A stretch of 64,000 nt of DNA from CAZPXZ01 sp965219495. GTDB lineage: Bacteria > Pseudomonadota > Alphaproteobacteria > Rhodobacterales > CAZPXZ01. Under the pieces are notes generated by a model. It was not told the origin of the DNA, ran no database searches, and saw nothing but the letters and a program-made list of their open reading frames with translations. The stretch lies in contig OZ244777.1 in the NCBI GenBank assembly GCA_965219495.1, positions 1,488,001 to 1,552,000 of the forward strand, in the 5' to 3' direction. A program made the translations under genes and the position numbers. Of this stretch, positions 56,851 through 64,000 are shown in pieces (the stretch's first letter is position 1; each line of letters starts with the position of its first letter).

Positions 56851-57543
56851 GTGATGCTCGATCTCCGGGGTTACGGCTGGATGCTGTGGCAAGGCCTTGA
56901 GCTCTCGCTCCTGGTCGGCCTCAGCGCCATGGCGCTGGCGCTGGTCATGGGTCTGCTCGGCGCCTGGGGGAAACTCTCAAGGCCGCGAGCGGCCCGCTGG
57001 ATCGCCGACACCTACACAACCGTGATTCGCGGCGTGCCGGAACTGATCCTCATCCTGCTCGTCTATTACGGCGTCCCGACACTGATCCAGGATCTTGCGG
57101 CCGGCGCCGGCTACGACCTGATTGTCGACCTCAACCCTTTCGTTGCCGGCGTAATCACAATCGGTTTTATTTACGGCGCCTTCGCAACCGAGGTCTTCCG
57201 CGGCGCATTCCTCGCCCTGCCACGCGGCCAAATTGAGGCCGCCAAGGCGATCGGCATGGGACCGGCGCTGACCTTCCGCCGCATTGTTCTACCGCAAATG
57301 TGGCGCTTCGCCCTGCCCGGCCTCGGCAATGTGTGGATGGTCCTGTTCAAGGCCACGGCCCTGATCTCGGTGATCCAACTCGAAGAACTCATGCGCAGCG
57401 CTGATATCGCGGCGCGGGCAACCCGGCTGCCCTTCACCTTCTTCTTCGCGGCTTCGTTGTTCTATCTCGGCGTTTCCATCGTCTCGATGATCATCCAACG
57501 GCGTGCGGAAATGTGGGCCAACCGGGGCGTCCGGCACGCGTGA
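56851..57543 (+). CDS. Amino acid ABC transporter permease (HisQ type)
   Basis: 230 residues. Membrane segments include SLLVGLSAMALALVMGLLGA; TVIRGVPELILILLVYYGVP and the EAA loop GAFLALPRGQIEAAKAIGMG are characteristic. The product is co-expressed with the second permease, 7 bases downstream. Confidence 0.92.
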   Translation: MMLDLRGYGWMLWQGLELSLLVGLSAMALALVMGLLGAWGKLSRPRAARWIADTYTTVIRGVPELILILLVYYGVPTLIQDLAAGAGYDLIVDLNPFVAGVITIGFIYGAFATEVFRGAFLALPRGQIEAAKAIGMGPALTFRRIVLPQMWRFALPGLGNVWMVLFKATALISVIQLEELMRSADIAARATRLPFTFFFAASLFYLGVSIVSMIIQRRAEMWANRGVRHA

Positions 57544-57550
57544 CGCAGTG

Positions 57551-58273
57551 ATGGACCTCTCGATCGTTTGGGAGAGCCTGCCCCGCCTGTTTGGCGGAGC
57601 CGCGCTGACCCTGGAAATCACCCTCATCAGCGTTCTGATTGGCCTGTGCCTAGCGGTTCCTCTCTCGGTCGCGCGCCTTTCGCGCAATCCATTTCTACGG
57701 ATTCCGGTCTATGGTTATATCCTCTACTTCCGCGGAACCCCGCTCCTGGTCCAGCTCTTCCTGATCTACTACGGCTCAGGCCAATTCCAGCCGTTTCTCG
57801 ACCAAGTCGGCCTATGGGGATTGTTCCGCGAGGCCTATTTCTGCGCCATCCTGACCCTGACCCTGAACACCACGGCCTACACCGCGGAAATCCTGCGCGG
57901 GGCGATCCAGGCCGTACCGCGCGGAGAAATCGAGGCGGCGCGCGCCCTCGGCATGTCCGGAGTCCTGCTTTACCGGCGCATCGTCCTGTCCAAGGCCTTC
58001 CGCCTGGCGTTGCCGGCCTATACCAACGAGGTCGTGTTCCTTCTCCAGGCGACCTCGCTGGTTTCGATCATTACGCTCCTCGACCTGACGGGGGTCGCCC
58101 GCATCATTGTCGCCCGCAGTTTTGAACCCTACAAGCTCTACATCACCGCAGGCCTGATCTATCTCGTGATCACCTATGCTTTCGTGATCGTCTTCCGCCG
58201 CATCGAGCACCGCGTTTCTGCCCACATGCGCGAACGGCCTCCTGGTGGACTTGCCATTCCCGGTGGACGGTAG
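57551..58273 (+). CDS. Amino acid ABC transporter permease (HisM type)
   Basis: 240 residues from the ATG at 57551 (MDLSIVWESLPRLFGGAALT). YILYFRGTPLLVQLFLIYYG, then the EAA loop RGAIQAVPRGEIEAARALGM and VFLLQATSLVSIITLLDLTG. Heterodimer partner of the preceding permease. Confidence 0.92.
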   Translation: MDLSIVWESLPRLFGGAALTLEITLISVLIGLCLAVPLSVARLSRNPFLRIPVYGYILYFRGTPLLVQLFLIYYGSGQFQPFLDQVGLWGLFREAYFCAILTLTLNTTAYTAEILRGAIQAVPRGEIEAARALGMSGVLLYRRIVLSKAFRLALPAYTNEVVFLLQATSLVSIITLLDLTGVARIIVARSFEPYKLYITAGLIYLVITYAFVIVFRRIEHRVSAHMRERPPGGLAIPGGR

Positions 58274-58499
58274 GGCCTGGGAGCGTCAGGCGCTTTCCAC
58301 TCCGCTTCTCGGTATCATCGTGAGGCTTCCCGCATATCGAAAGCATGCGTAACGTGTTGGAACGATGGATGGAGTCCCCAGTCGACCCGACCCCAACTCT
58401 TCCCGGGCACTCTCCAAATGCATTGCGATCGGACTGAATTCAAGTCCAGCACACCCATATGCGCTGTCGTCCGGCAATTTCGTCGGCGCGACAGAATCC

Positions 58500-59203
58500 G
58501 GCACCCCGCGTCGAACCCCCAATCATGCTACGCAGTTCCGCGAAGCCTTCGCCAAGGAAGCCTGTTCCGCCCGTCCGGCAGGAATGCGGCAGTGTTGTTG
58601 GAGAAGGCGAAGGCGGTATGGGGAATGACCCCGGTCGCATCGTCGATGAACGCCAGGAGATACGTCTTCCGCCGGCGTCCGCTCCCGTCTCCCGCTTTCG
58701 GGCCGTGCAGGACGTCAGCCATCCACAAGTCCCCCGGAAACGCATGCTGAAGCGGCGCCGGTCCCGCACGAGAGTGCTTTCTCCACGGACCATCAATCTC
58801 TCCCAAGCAAACAGGCGATGGAGGATCGACGGCGACAACGGAGTGTCCTCGGAAACCTCGCCCGGCGCCGGGCGCGGGCAATCACTTCTCGAATGCTCAA
58901 CTCCGGAGCGTCGCGCTTGAGGGAAAGCAGGACTTCAATCACTTCCGGCGGTATCCGCCGGGGCTTGGCGCGGTCGATCCGGCGTTTCGGAACCGGACCG
59001 GCGATACAGGTGAAGCAAGTCGCGGATCGGCGGCGGCGCAACCCGGGCACAGCGGGATCCGGGAATCACGTAATTCTTTTCGGACAGCTCCCGGACCAGC
59101 GCGCCGAGCTTGTCCGCGGGTTTGGACTAGATGCCAGCGATGATGCCGTAGCGAAACAAACGCGACTTCCCGGCCAGGGTCTTCTCTCGTGAAGGACATG
59201 GTC
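58500..59203 (-). pseudogene. Integrase-core (rve) transposase remnant
   Basis: Fragments in order on the minus strand: MSFTREDPGREV, then in another frame FRYGIIAGI-TAG-SKPADKLGALVREL SEKNYVIP, RIDRAKPRRIPPEVIEVLLS, LSPSSVHRLFAWERL and PGDLWMADVLHGPKAGDGSG with RKTYLLAFIDDATGVIPHTA and FAFSNNTAAFLPD. The last part is the first two strands of an rve catalytic core (Asp in MADV, Asp in FIDDAT). Several frameshifts and one amber; the C-terminal half is absent. Confidence 0.7.
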
Positions 59204-59479
59204 TTCCTCCTCGTTGAATCCGATTCGCAGCGGGCAAGGGTCGCGAATTCGAGGCGGCCGGCCTGGTGCCATGGCGTGTTGGCGGCCCCGCTTGCGATCC
59301 GGCGCCCGATTCCCAGGGGCCGAATTCTGATCGGAGAAAGCGGAAACGGAAGATGGGTCGAGCAAAATCCCCTGGAGATCCATGAGTGCCGCCAGCATGC
59401 CCCGCCGTTCGCTCGCGGAATCCATGCACCTTCGCGCCCATATGCTCGAAGAGCTCCGACAACAAGCCGAGGATGATCT

Positions 59480-60010
59480 TCAGGCAAACATGCATTTGCG
59501 CGAACCGCCGATGAATCGGGCAACGGGCGCTTGACAGATCCAGCGCCTCCGGATCGCGCCGCCGCCCACAGGCTCCCCAGGGCCTCGGCTTCCGCAACCA
59601 TCTCTCCCATCGCCTGCAGCGTTCCCGGAAACCGCGCCGCCGAGCAGTCCGGAAGCGAGTTGAAGGTGGTGTGGTAGCGGCGGCAATACCAACGGAAAAT
59701 GCGCATGCCAGCTTGCGTCTTGCGCCCATACGCGCCGTGCCGGACAGCGCCGCTGCAGGCAGCGCGGCGGAGTTGCTTCGCGCCTAGCTTGCCCGCGAAC
59801 ATAGGCCTCGGCGGCCAAGTCCGTTTCGTGGCGAAATTGCACCCAGCCATCAACGGCATGGCGACGGCAATCGCGTGGGCCAACTCTTCCCGCCAAAAAA
59901 CTGGCGCCATCGCAAGGGGCTGCCCACCGGTCATCCGAAATCCGCGACGCCGCAGGCGCCATCCGAACCCCCTGCCGACCCCGGACGGGCAAGGACAATC
60001 GGCGCAAACC
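59480..60010 (-). pseudogene. Zinc-ribbon transposase-like protein remnant (DUF6431-like)
   Basis: The frame AGMRIFRWYCRRYHTTFNSL, PDCSAARFPGTLQAMGEMVA and EAEALGSLWAAA resembles the DNA-binding proteins that accompany rve transposases in some alphaproteobacterial elements. Upstream and downstream parts are shifted into other frames. Assignment is tentative. The region 59204–59480 holds no gene. Confidence 0.4.
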
Positions 60011-60266
60011 CCGGCGAAACAGCCTACTTGGAAAAACACGACCTGCTTGGAAAAGCTGCCCCTACTCGGAAAAGAGAACCGGATCCGAATATCCCACAAT
60101 ATACCGAATTCCCGGTAATCCGAACTCGGTGCAATCCGAAACATTTCGACCCGCCCCATACGGAATTATCCGAGTCACAACACCGTCTCAATGTCGAAAA
60201 CGAGGTCGCCCCAGACTTCTTCCGCTTTCCCGGGTGCGACGGGAGCAGCAGCTCAGGACGCAACTT

Positions 60267-60920
60267 CTACCATGGGTGCTCGTGCCCGTCCCAAGTCCAG
60301 AACCGGCCGTGTCGGGATTCATCGAGGCTGGCCATGACCTCGTAGATGCCGCGGGCGCTGTCTTCTACCGAGATGGCGGCATGAGGACCGCCCATGTCAG
60401 TGCGGACCCACCCCGGATGGATGACGACCGCGAGGCAACCCCGCTGTCGCCAGCTTCCCTCGAGCGCTCGGAACCGGTCGTTGAGCGCCGCCTTTGACTC
60501 ACCGTACTTCCCAAGGCTGCGACGCGACCCTCGACGCGCGCCCGCCATGCTGGAGATGAGTGCGATCTTTCGCTGCTCACTGCGCACGACGGCGCTCATG
60601 AGCTCTTCGGCCATTTCGATTGGGGCCTCCGCGTTGACGCGGCGCACAGCGGCGGCGCTCATCCTGTCGCCATAGACCCCTGCGTTGTGGATGAGGACGT
60701 CGATCGCCTCATCCCCTAGAGCGCTGCGAAACGCTTGCACCTGCGCACGATCGGTCACTTCGAGGCCATGGAGGTGCACATCACCGCGCACCTCGCCGAG
60801 TGCCCCGGGGCTCTTCCGGGTGCGCGTCGTCGCATGCACCCGCCACCCCTCGTCCGCGTAACGCTTGACCAGTCCAAGACCGATACCCCGGCTCGCGCCG
60901 ATGACCACCACGGTCGGCAT
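60267..60920 (-). CDS. SDR family oxidoreductase
   Basis: 217 residues from the ATG at 60920 (MPTVVVIGASRGIGLGLVKR), preceded by AGGAGG. Cofactor motif GASRGIG, NAG motif VLIHNAGVYGD, catalytic Ser in ALISSMAGARRGS and YxxxK in YGESKAAL, and HPGWVRTDMGG typical of the C-factor/YbbO-like atypical short SDRs. It lies 44 bases downstream of the Fic gene on the same strand. Confidence 0.92.
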   Translation of the reverse strand: MPTVVVIGASRGIGLGLVKRYADEGWRVHATTRTRKSPGALGEVRGDVHLHGLEVTDRAQVQAFRSALGDEAIDVLIHNAGVYGDRMSAAAVRRVNAEAPIEMAEELMSAVVRSEQRKIALISSMAGARRGSRRSLGKYGESKAALNDRFRALEGSWRQRGCLAVVIHPGWVRTDMGGPHAAISVEDSARGIYEVMASLDESRHGRFWTWDGHEHPW

Positions 60921-60964
60921 CGCCGTCCTCCTCTTGATTCCTTGCGCTTGGCGTGACCGCAACA

Positions 60965-62545
60965 TCATGAAGAAGCGATTGTGGTGCCGTCAGGTTCAGC
61001 CCCTGCATCCAAGAAACTCTCGCGGTAAATCGCTTCGATGTGCGCCACCTCGACGTCTGTCAGCGCCGCGAATTCCCTTTCCCGGCCGCGGCGTGACAGC
61101 CTTCCGTTATTCTGGTGGAGGAACCGGAATAGAAGGTCGGACAGCCTCTCCGGCATGTCCACCATCAGGTTCAGCTCACCACAAATCCTGTCGTAACGCC
61201 TCAGGAATGCGGCTTCCTCGGGCAGGTCCCGTTCGACGGTCTGTTGCACGCATCCATACAGGAACTCGGTTTGAGGAGTCGCGTCGAAGAACCGGTAACA
61301 ATCGCCGGTATCGTTGAGCACCCGGATATTGCTGTTTTCAGTCGGCTCCCAGTCCACGACCGGCAGCAATCGCTTCGAATAGTCTTCGAGTGCAGCGCGA
61401 TATTCGTCGATGCGTTCCAGAAAGGCCGCCGATACAGGGAAGACGACGCCGGACGGGTTGAAGCCGCGCCGGGCCAAGACATGGTGGATCAGGTAGCGGT
61501 GAAGCCGGCCGTTACCGTCATCGAGCGGGTGAATATAGACAAAGCCAAAGGCGAGAACCGACGCAGCCACCACGGGGTCGAGTTGCTGCGCAGCCTGACG
61601 GTCGAACGCGATCATACCTTCAACGAGCCCGGTCAAGTCCTCCGGCCGAGCGCTGATATGGTCGGGAATCGGCATGCACGACTCGCGATCCCGTTCGCCG
61701 ACGAAACCGCCCTCCGTGCGCAGTCCGAGATGGACGAACCGGGCATCGCCGATCACGATGCCCTGCAGGCGTAGCAGCTCGTCAAGATCGATCGGCTGCT
61801 GGCCGGCCTGGCCGATGGCCCGGCCCCACCGTTGGATGCGGTCCTGGGGCGGATGCAAGCCTTCGATGGCAAAGCTCGACCTGGAATCCTTCAGCAATAG
61901 GAAGGCCGCTGTACGCGCCAGCAGGTCCCTCGGGACTGCGCCAACGGCATCAAGAGCGCGCGCCTGTAGCTCCATCGCAGCAAAGCGCTCCAGCGTCTCG
62001 GTGCGGAACACCAGCGGACAGAATTCGGGCGTACCCGGCAGGTTGTTCTTCACCCGGTGCCGCCGGGAGGTTTCGGGGTGGGCTGAGAATTGGCGGTCCG
62101 GATCGACGATCGGCGTATAGGCGCCACGATCGGCGTTTGGCAGATCGAGCCGGTGTCCGGTTAGCCATTCATAGAGAAACCAAACGCGTCTGGCGTAAGC
62201 GCCCGTCGGCTTGGCCTTGACGAAATTCTCGATGGGTGCGGGACCGGTCGCGGCGAACAGGCGCTTGAGGACAGCGAGGTCGAGCCCCTCATACTTCAGG
62301 GCGAAGGTGAGGTGTCCTTCGAGGCTGGCATCCGGCTCATGGCGCGGCGAATAGATGCGCCAGTTGTCTTTCTCGACCAACCTGTGTCGCTCCCCCGTGG
62401 CGCTCAGAATACGCGGAAGCGGCGCACGCACTCCGTATGCCCCGATCAACGCGGCATACCCGACCGGAGTAGCAATCACCGGAAGCCGCCGTTCCTGAAA
62501 AACAGTAACGGGGCCTGAAAAACGATTCAGATTGAGGATGTCCAT
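60965..62545 (-). CDS. Fic family protein, long form
   Basis: 526 residues from the ATG at 62545 (MDILNLNRFSGPVTVFQERR). The Fic motif is HPLDDGNGRLHR (339–350), a conserved variant with Leu-Asp for Phe-x. An inhibitory-type motif SFAIEG (224–229) precedes it. The N-terminal 200 residues (FALKYEGLDLAVLKRLFAAT, RRVWFLYEWLTGHRLDLPNA) form a helical domain common in these large Fic proteins. Likely an AMP-transferase acting on a host or cellular protein. Confidence 0.9.
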   Translation of the reverse strand: MDILNLNRFSGPVTVFQERRLPVIATPVGYAALIGAYGVRAPLPRILSATGERHRLVEKDNWRIYSPRHEPDASLEGHLTFALKYEGLDLAVLKRLFAATGPAPIENFVKAKPTGAYARRVWFLYEWLTGHRLDLPNADRGAYTPIVDPDRQFSAHPETSRRHRVKNNLPGTPEFCPLVFRTETLERFAAMELQARALDAVGAVPRDLLARTAAFLLLKDSRSSFAIEGLHPPQDRIQRWGRAIGQAGQQPIDLDELLRLQGIVIGDARFVHLGLRTEGGFVGERDRESCMPIPDHISARPEDLTGLVEGMIAFDRQAAQQLDPVVAASVLAFGFVYIHPLDDGNGRLHRYLIHHVLARRGFNPSGVVFPVSAAFLERIDEYRAALEDYSKRLLPVVDWEPTENSNIRVLNDTGDCYRFFDATPQTEFLYGCVQQTVERDLPEEAAFLRRYDRICGELNLMVDMPERLSDLLFRFLHQNNGRLSRRGREREFAALTDVEVAHIEAIYRESFLDAGAEPDGTTIASS

Positions 62546-63228
62546 GTCTAAACTGTTATCCAATGTGACTCGGCTCGGACAGGTCGGCATATCGATGTGA
62601 AACAGTGCCAATCTATGAACAACGATAACATAATCCTTCGTTGATGAAATGCGATAACAGTTTGGAGGCGTTTGCGTTGTAGCGTTTTCTTGGTTCGAAA
62701 GTGTCTGATGCAATAACACGGAGTCGCCGTCGGCATTTGGCTGCACTGCGACGGCGTCGGAACGCCTGGACCGACTTCAACCGGACGCAATATCGACAAA
62801 GCGGGCAGCTGCGACGGTTCCGAAAAATTCGGCTCGAATCCGCAGACTGCCCGGATTCGCTGCCGGGCAGTTCCTGTGTCGATTCGGGGACGGACCCTAT
62901 CAGCTACCGAGGATCGGCACGGCGCCAACCGGGGATCGCATCTGCTCCTTGCGCCCGGCCCGGAGGTATCCGAAGGCGATCATGACCGCCAGCGCGAGGA
63001 TGGCCCGGTCGGGCGACGATGATGCGCCTTGCGCACCGCCACGAACTGTGCGTGCCCGGCGCCTCGGCGCGGTTGGATTTGCGTTCATCAGCCGCGCAAC
63101 TGCACCGCCCAAAATACGTGGGTCCGAGCCAGACTGCTCCGCCGAAGAGCAGGCAAAATGCCTCCGTCACCGTTGCTGATGGCTTTTGCGGCGCGGATTC
63201 CTAGATAGTTTTTTGCTCGCGAGGATCG
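62546..63228. other. 680-base gap, no gene seen
   Basis: Several short frames exist on the minus strand near 62900–63170 but no family is recognised. Confidence 0.4.
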
Positions 63229-63342
63229 TCATTTTGGCTTGGGTGCTGGGGGTGAGGGAGGTGCAGGCGGAGGTGCAGGCGGTGAATGGGGTCTCGGCGG
63301 AAGGCCCAATTCTTGCCCTGGAACAGACTTGTCAGACGGCAT
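63229..63342 (-). CDS. Small proline-rich protein
   Basis: 37 residues: MPSDKSVPGQELGLPPRPHS then PPAPPPAPPSPPAPKPK. It starts inside the end of the upstream gene (ATG at 63342, upstream stop at 63332), so translation is coupled. The proline tail comes from a repeated GCACCTCC-type sequence. No function known. Confidence 0.5.
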   Translation of the reverse strand: MPSDKSVPGQELGLPPRPHSPPAPPPAPPSPPAPKPK

Positions 63343-63829
63343 AACGCACCGCTTCGGCTTGATACGCCTCCTCTGTGCATTTTTGATCGAGCGATTCGTT
63401 CGTGCCAATTTTTGCGATATCGGCAGCAATGTATCTCAGCATTCGATGGATCGTAGAAAGTTGCCTATATGCCTCTTCGTCTTCGATATGTCCGGCGGCA
63501 ACGCCTTCCCACAAGACTCGATGCTCTGCTTCCAACCGGTCAATATCGCGGCATACCTTACTCAAAACCGCTGCCTCAATTTCTGGATGCCATACCAAAT
63601 CCCAAACAACCACAATTGCGATGCTTGCGCTCGCAATTGTGGAGAAAACATCCGGTACGATTCCAAGCAATGATATGAATGCGCCTGTGGCGGATAGTCC
63701 GAGCAGAAATCGGATGGTATTTCTATACTACCTATATCTTTGCGCCAGTGCGTCGAAATACCGAACGTAACGCGCGATATCCAGCAATCCTTGCCATACA
63801 GCATTTCGTGTCTGGTCCGTGATCATCAT
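63332..63829 (-). pseudogene. Small two-helix membrane protein with in-frame TAG
   Basis: From the ATG at 63829 the frame reads MMITDQTRNAVWQGLLDIAR, YVRYFDALAQRYR, then TAG at codon 34 (63730–63728), then YRNTIRFLLGLSATGAFISL, LGIVPDVFSTIASASIAIVV and VWDLVWHPEIEAAVLSKVCR to the TGA at 63332. Two membrane segments and a cytoplasmic helical tail are predicted. The frame is otherwise undisturbed for 165 codons. Family not named. Confidence 0.6.
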
Positions 63830-64000
63830 TCCGCCCCCGCATTACATGGAACCATTATAATGCCCTCAGTGCAAACTTAGGCAGTCACACCAAATGTCAA
63901 TAGCCGTTCGGCAGAATGGGTGAACACGTAGATGATCCCCGCAGGAATATCGTTCACGCCGACTTACCGAATCCATGACTCCGAGGCTGGCAAAAGGAAA
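63830..64000. other. Window end, no gene resolved
   Basis: A minus-strand stretch (NDIPAGIIYVFTHSAERLLT) is short and bounded by stops; not supported as a gene. Confidence 0.3.

Noticed and set aside
6109..63829. Recoding of TAG as an amino acid, suggested by several in-frame ambers
   Set aside because: TAG is used as the normal stop of many intact genes here (DUF2794, DUF2147, both AKRs, livM-type, higA, MaoC, ribF, racemase, HyuB), and the amber-containing frames are nearly all mobile-element or damaged genes.
63875..63960. Partial gene running off the window end
   Set aside because: The frame is closed by a stop after about 28 codons on its upstream side, so it does not continue out of the window.

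Overview
The window looks like the chromosome of an alphaproteobacterium with a large accessory load. Supporting this are a DUF2794 gene beside topA, hspQ, a TIGR01459 HAD phosphatase–MaoC–ribF run, and several solute-binding ABC transporters for organic nitrogen compounds. Coding density is uneven. Intact housekeeping and transport operons alternate with stretches of 0.3–1 kb without genes and with decayed mobile elements, as expected of a genome losing genes or recently bombarded by insertion sequences. The species cannot be named from the sequence alone.

Layout. 1–6.0 kb: topA, DUF2794 protein, a small membrane/coiled-coil protein, hspQ, a lytic-transglycosylase-like lipoprotein and tRNA-Thr(UGU). 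6.0–20.5 kb is an accessory zone: an IS5 element with an amber codon, an IS1634 fragment, an AbiEii-type toxin with an unknown partner, a DUF4389 membrane protein, an internally deleted IS21 derivative, a VOC protein and a broken Rieske oxygenase. It ends in a nest: an ISNCY-type transposase split by group II intron sequence (with duplicated intron 5' parts and a triplicated 3' hairpin), whose reverse transcriptase is itself split by a small inverted-repeat element carrying a tyrosine-recombinase tail. An ISKra4 fragment follows.

20.9–29.1 kb: DUF2147 protein, then a BMP-type ABC importer operon (ATPase, two permeases, binding protein) ending in a PQQ-type sugar dehydrogenase, tRNA-Ser(GCU) and a Fic protein. 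29.6–38.5 kb: VOC protein, alpha/beta hydrolase, TIGR04076 protein and aldo/keto reductase in tight coupling, facing a second reductase paralogue that lacks most of the catalytic tetrad, then a complete branched-chain-amino-acid-type ABC transporter. 39.3–42.8 kb: a second ISNCY remnant, an ISAs1 transposase fused to a DruA/DUF4338-like domain, and a HigBA toxin–antitoxin pair. 43.1–48.3 kb: ArsR regulator and ArsP-like permease with a clear palindromic operator, then MscS channel, HAD phosphatase, MaoC hydratase and RibF.

48.6–58.3 kb: spondin-type lipoprotein, GAF protein, Asp/Glu racemase, hydantoinase B subunit without its A subunit, an autotransporter barrel pseudogene, and a polar amino acid ABC transporter. 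58.5–64 kb: transposase remnants, an SDR oxidoreductase with a second Fic protein, and a decayed membrane protein overlapping a tiny proline-rich gene. Functionally the intact genes point to a heterotroph scavenging amino acids, nucleoside-like compounds and other organic nitrogen.
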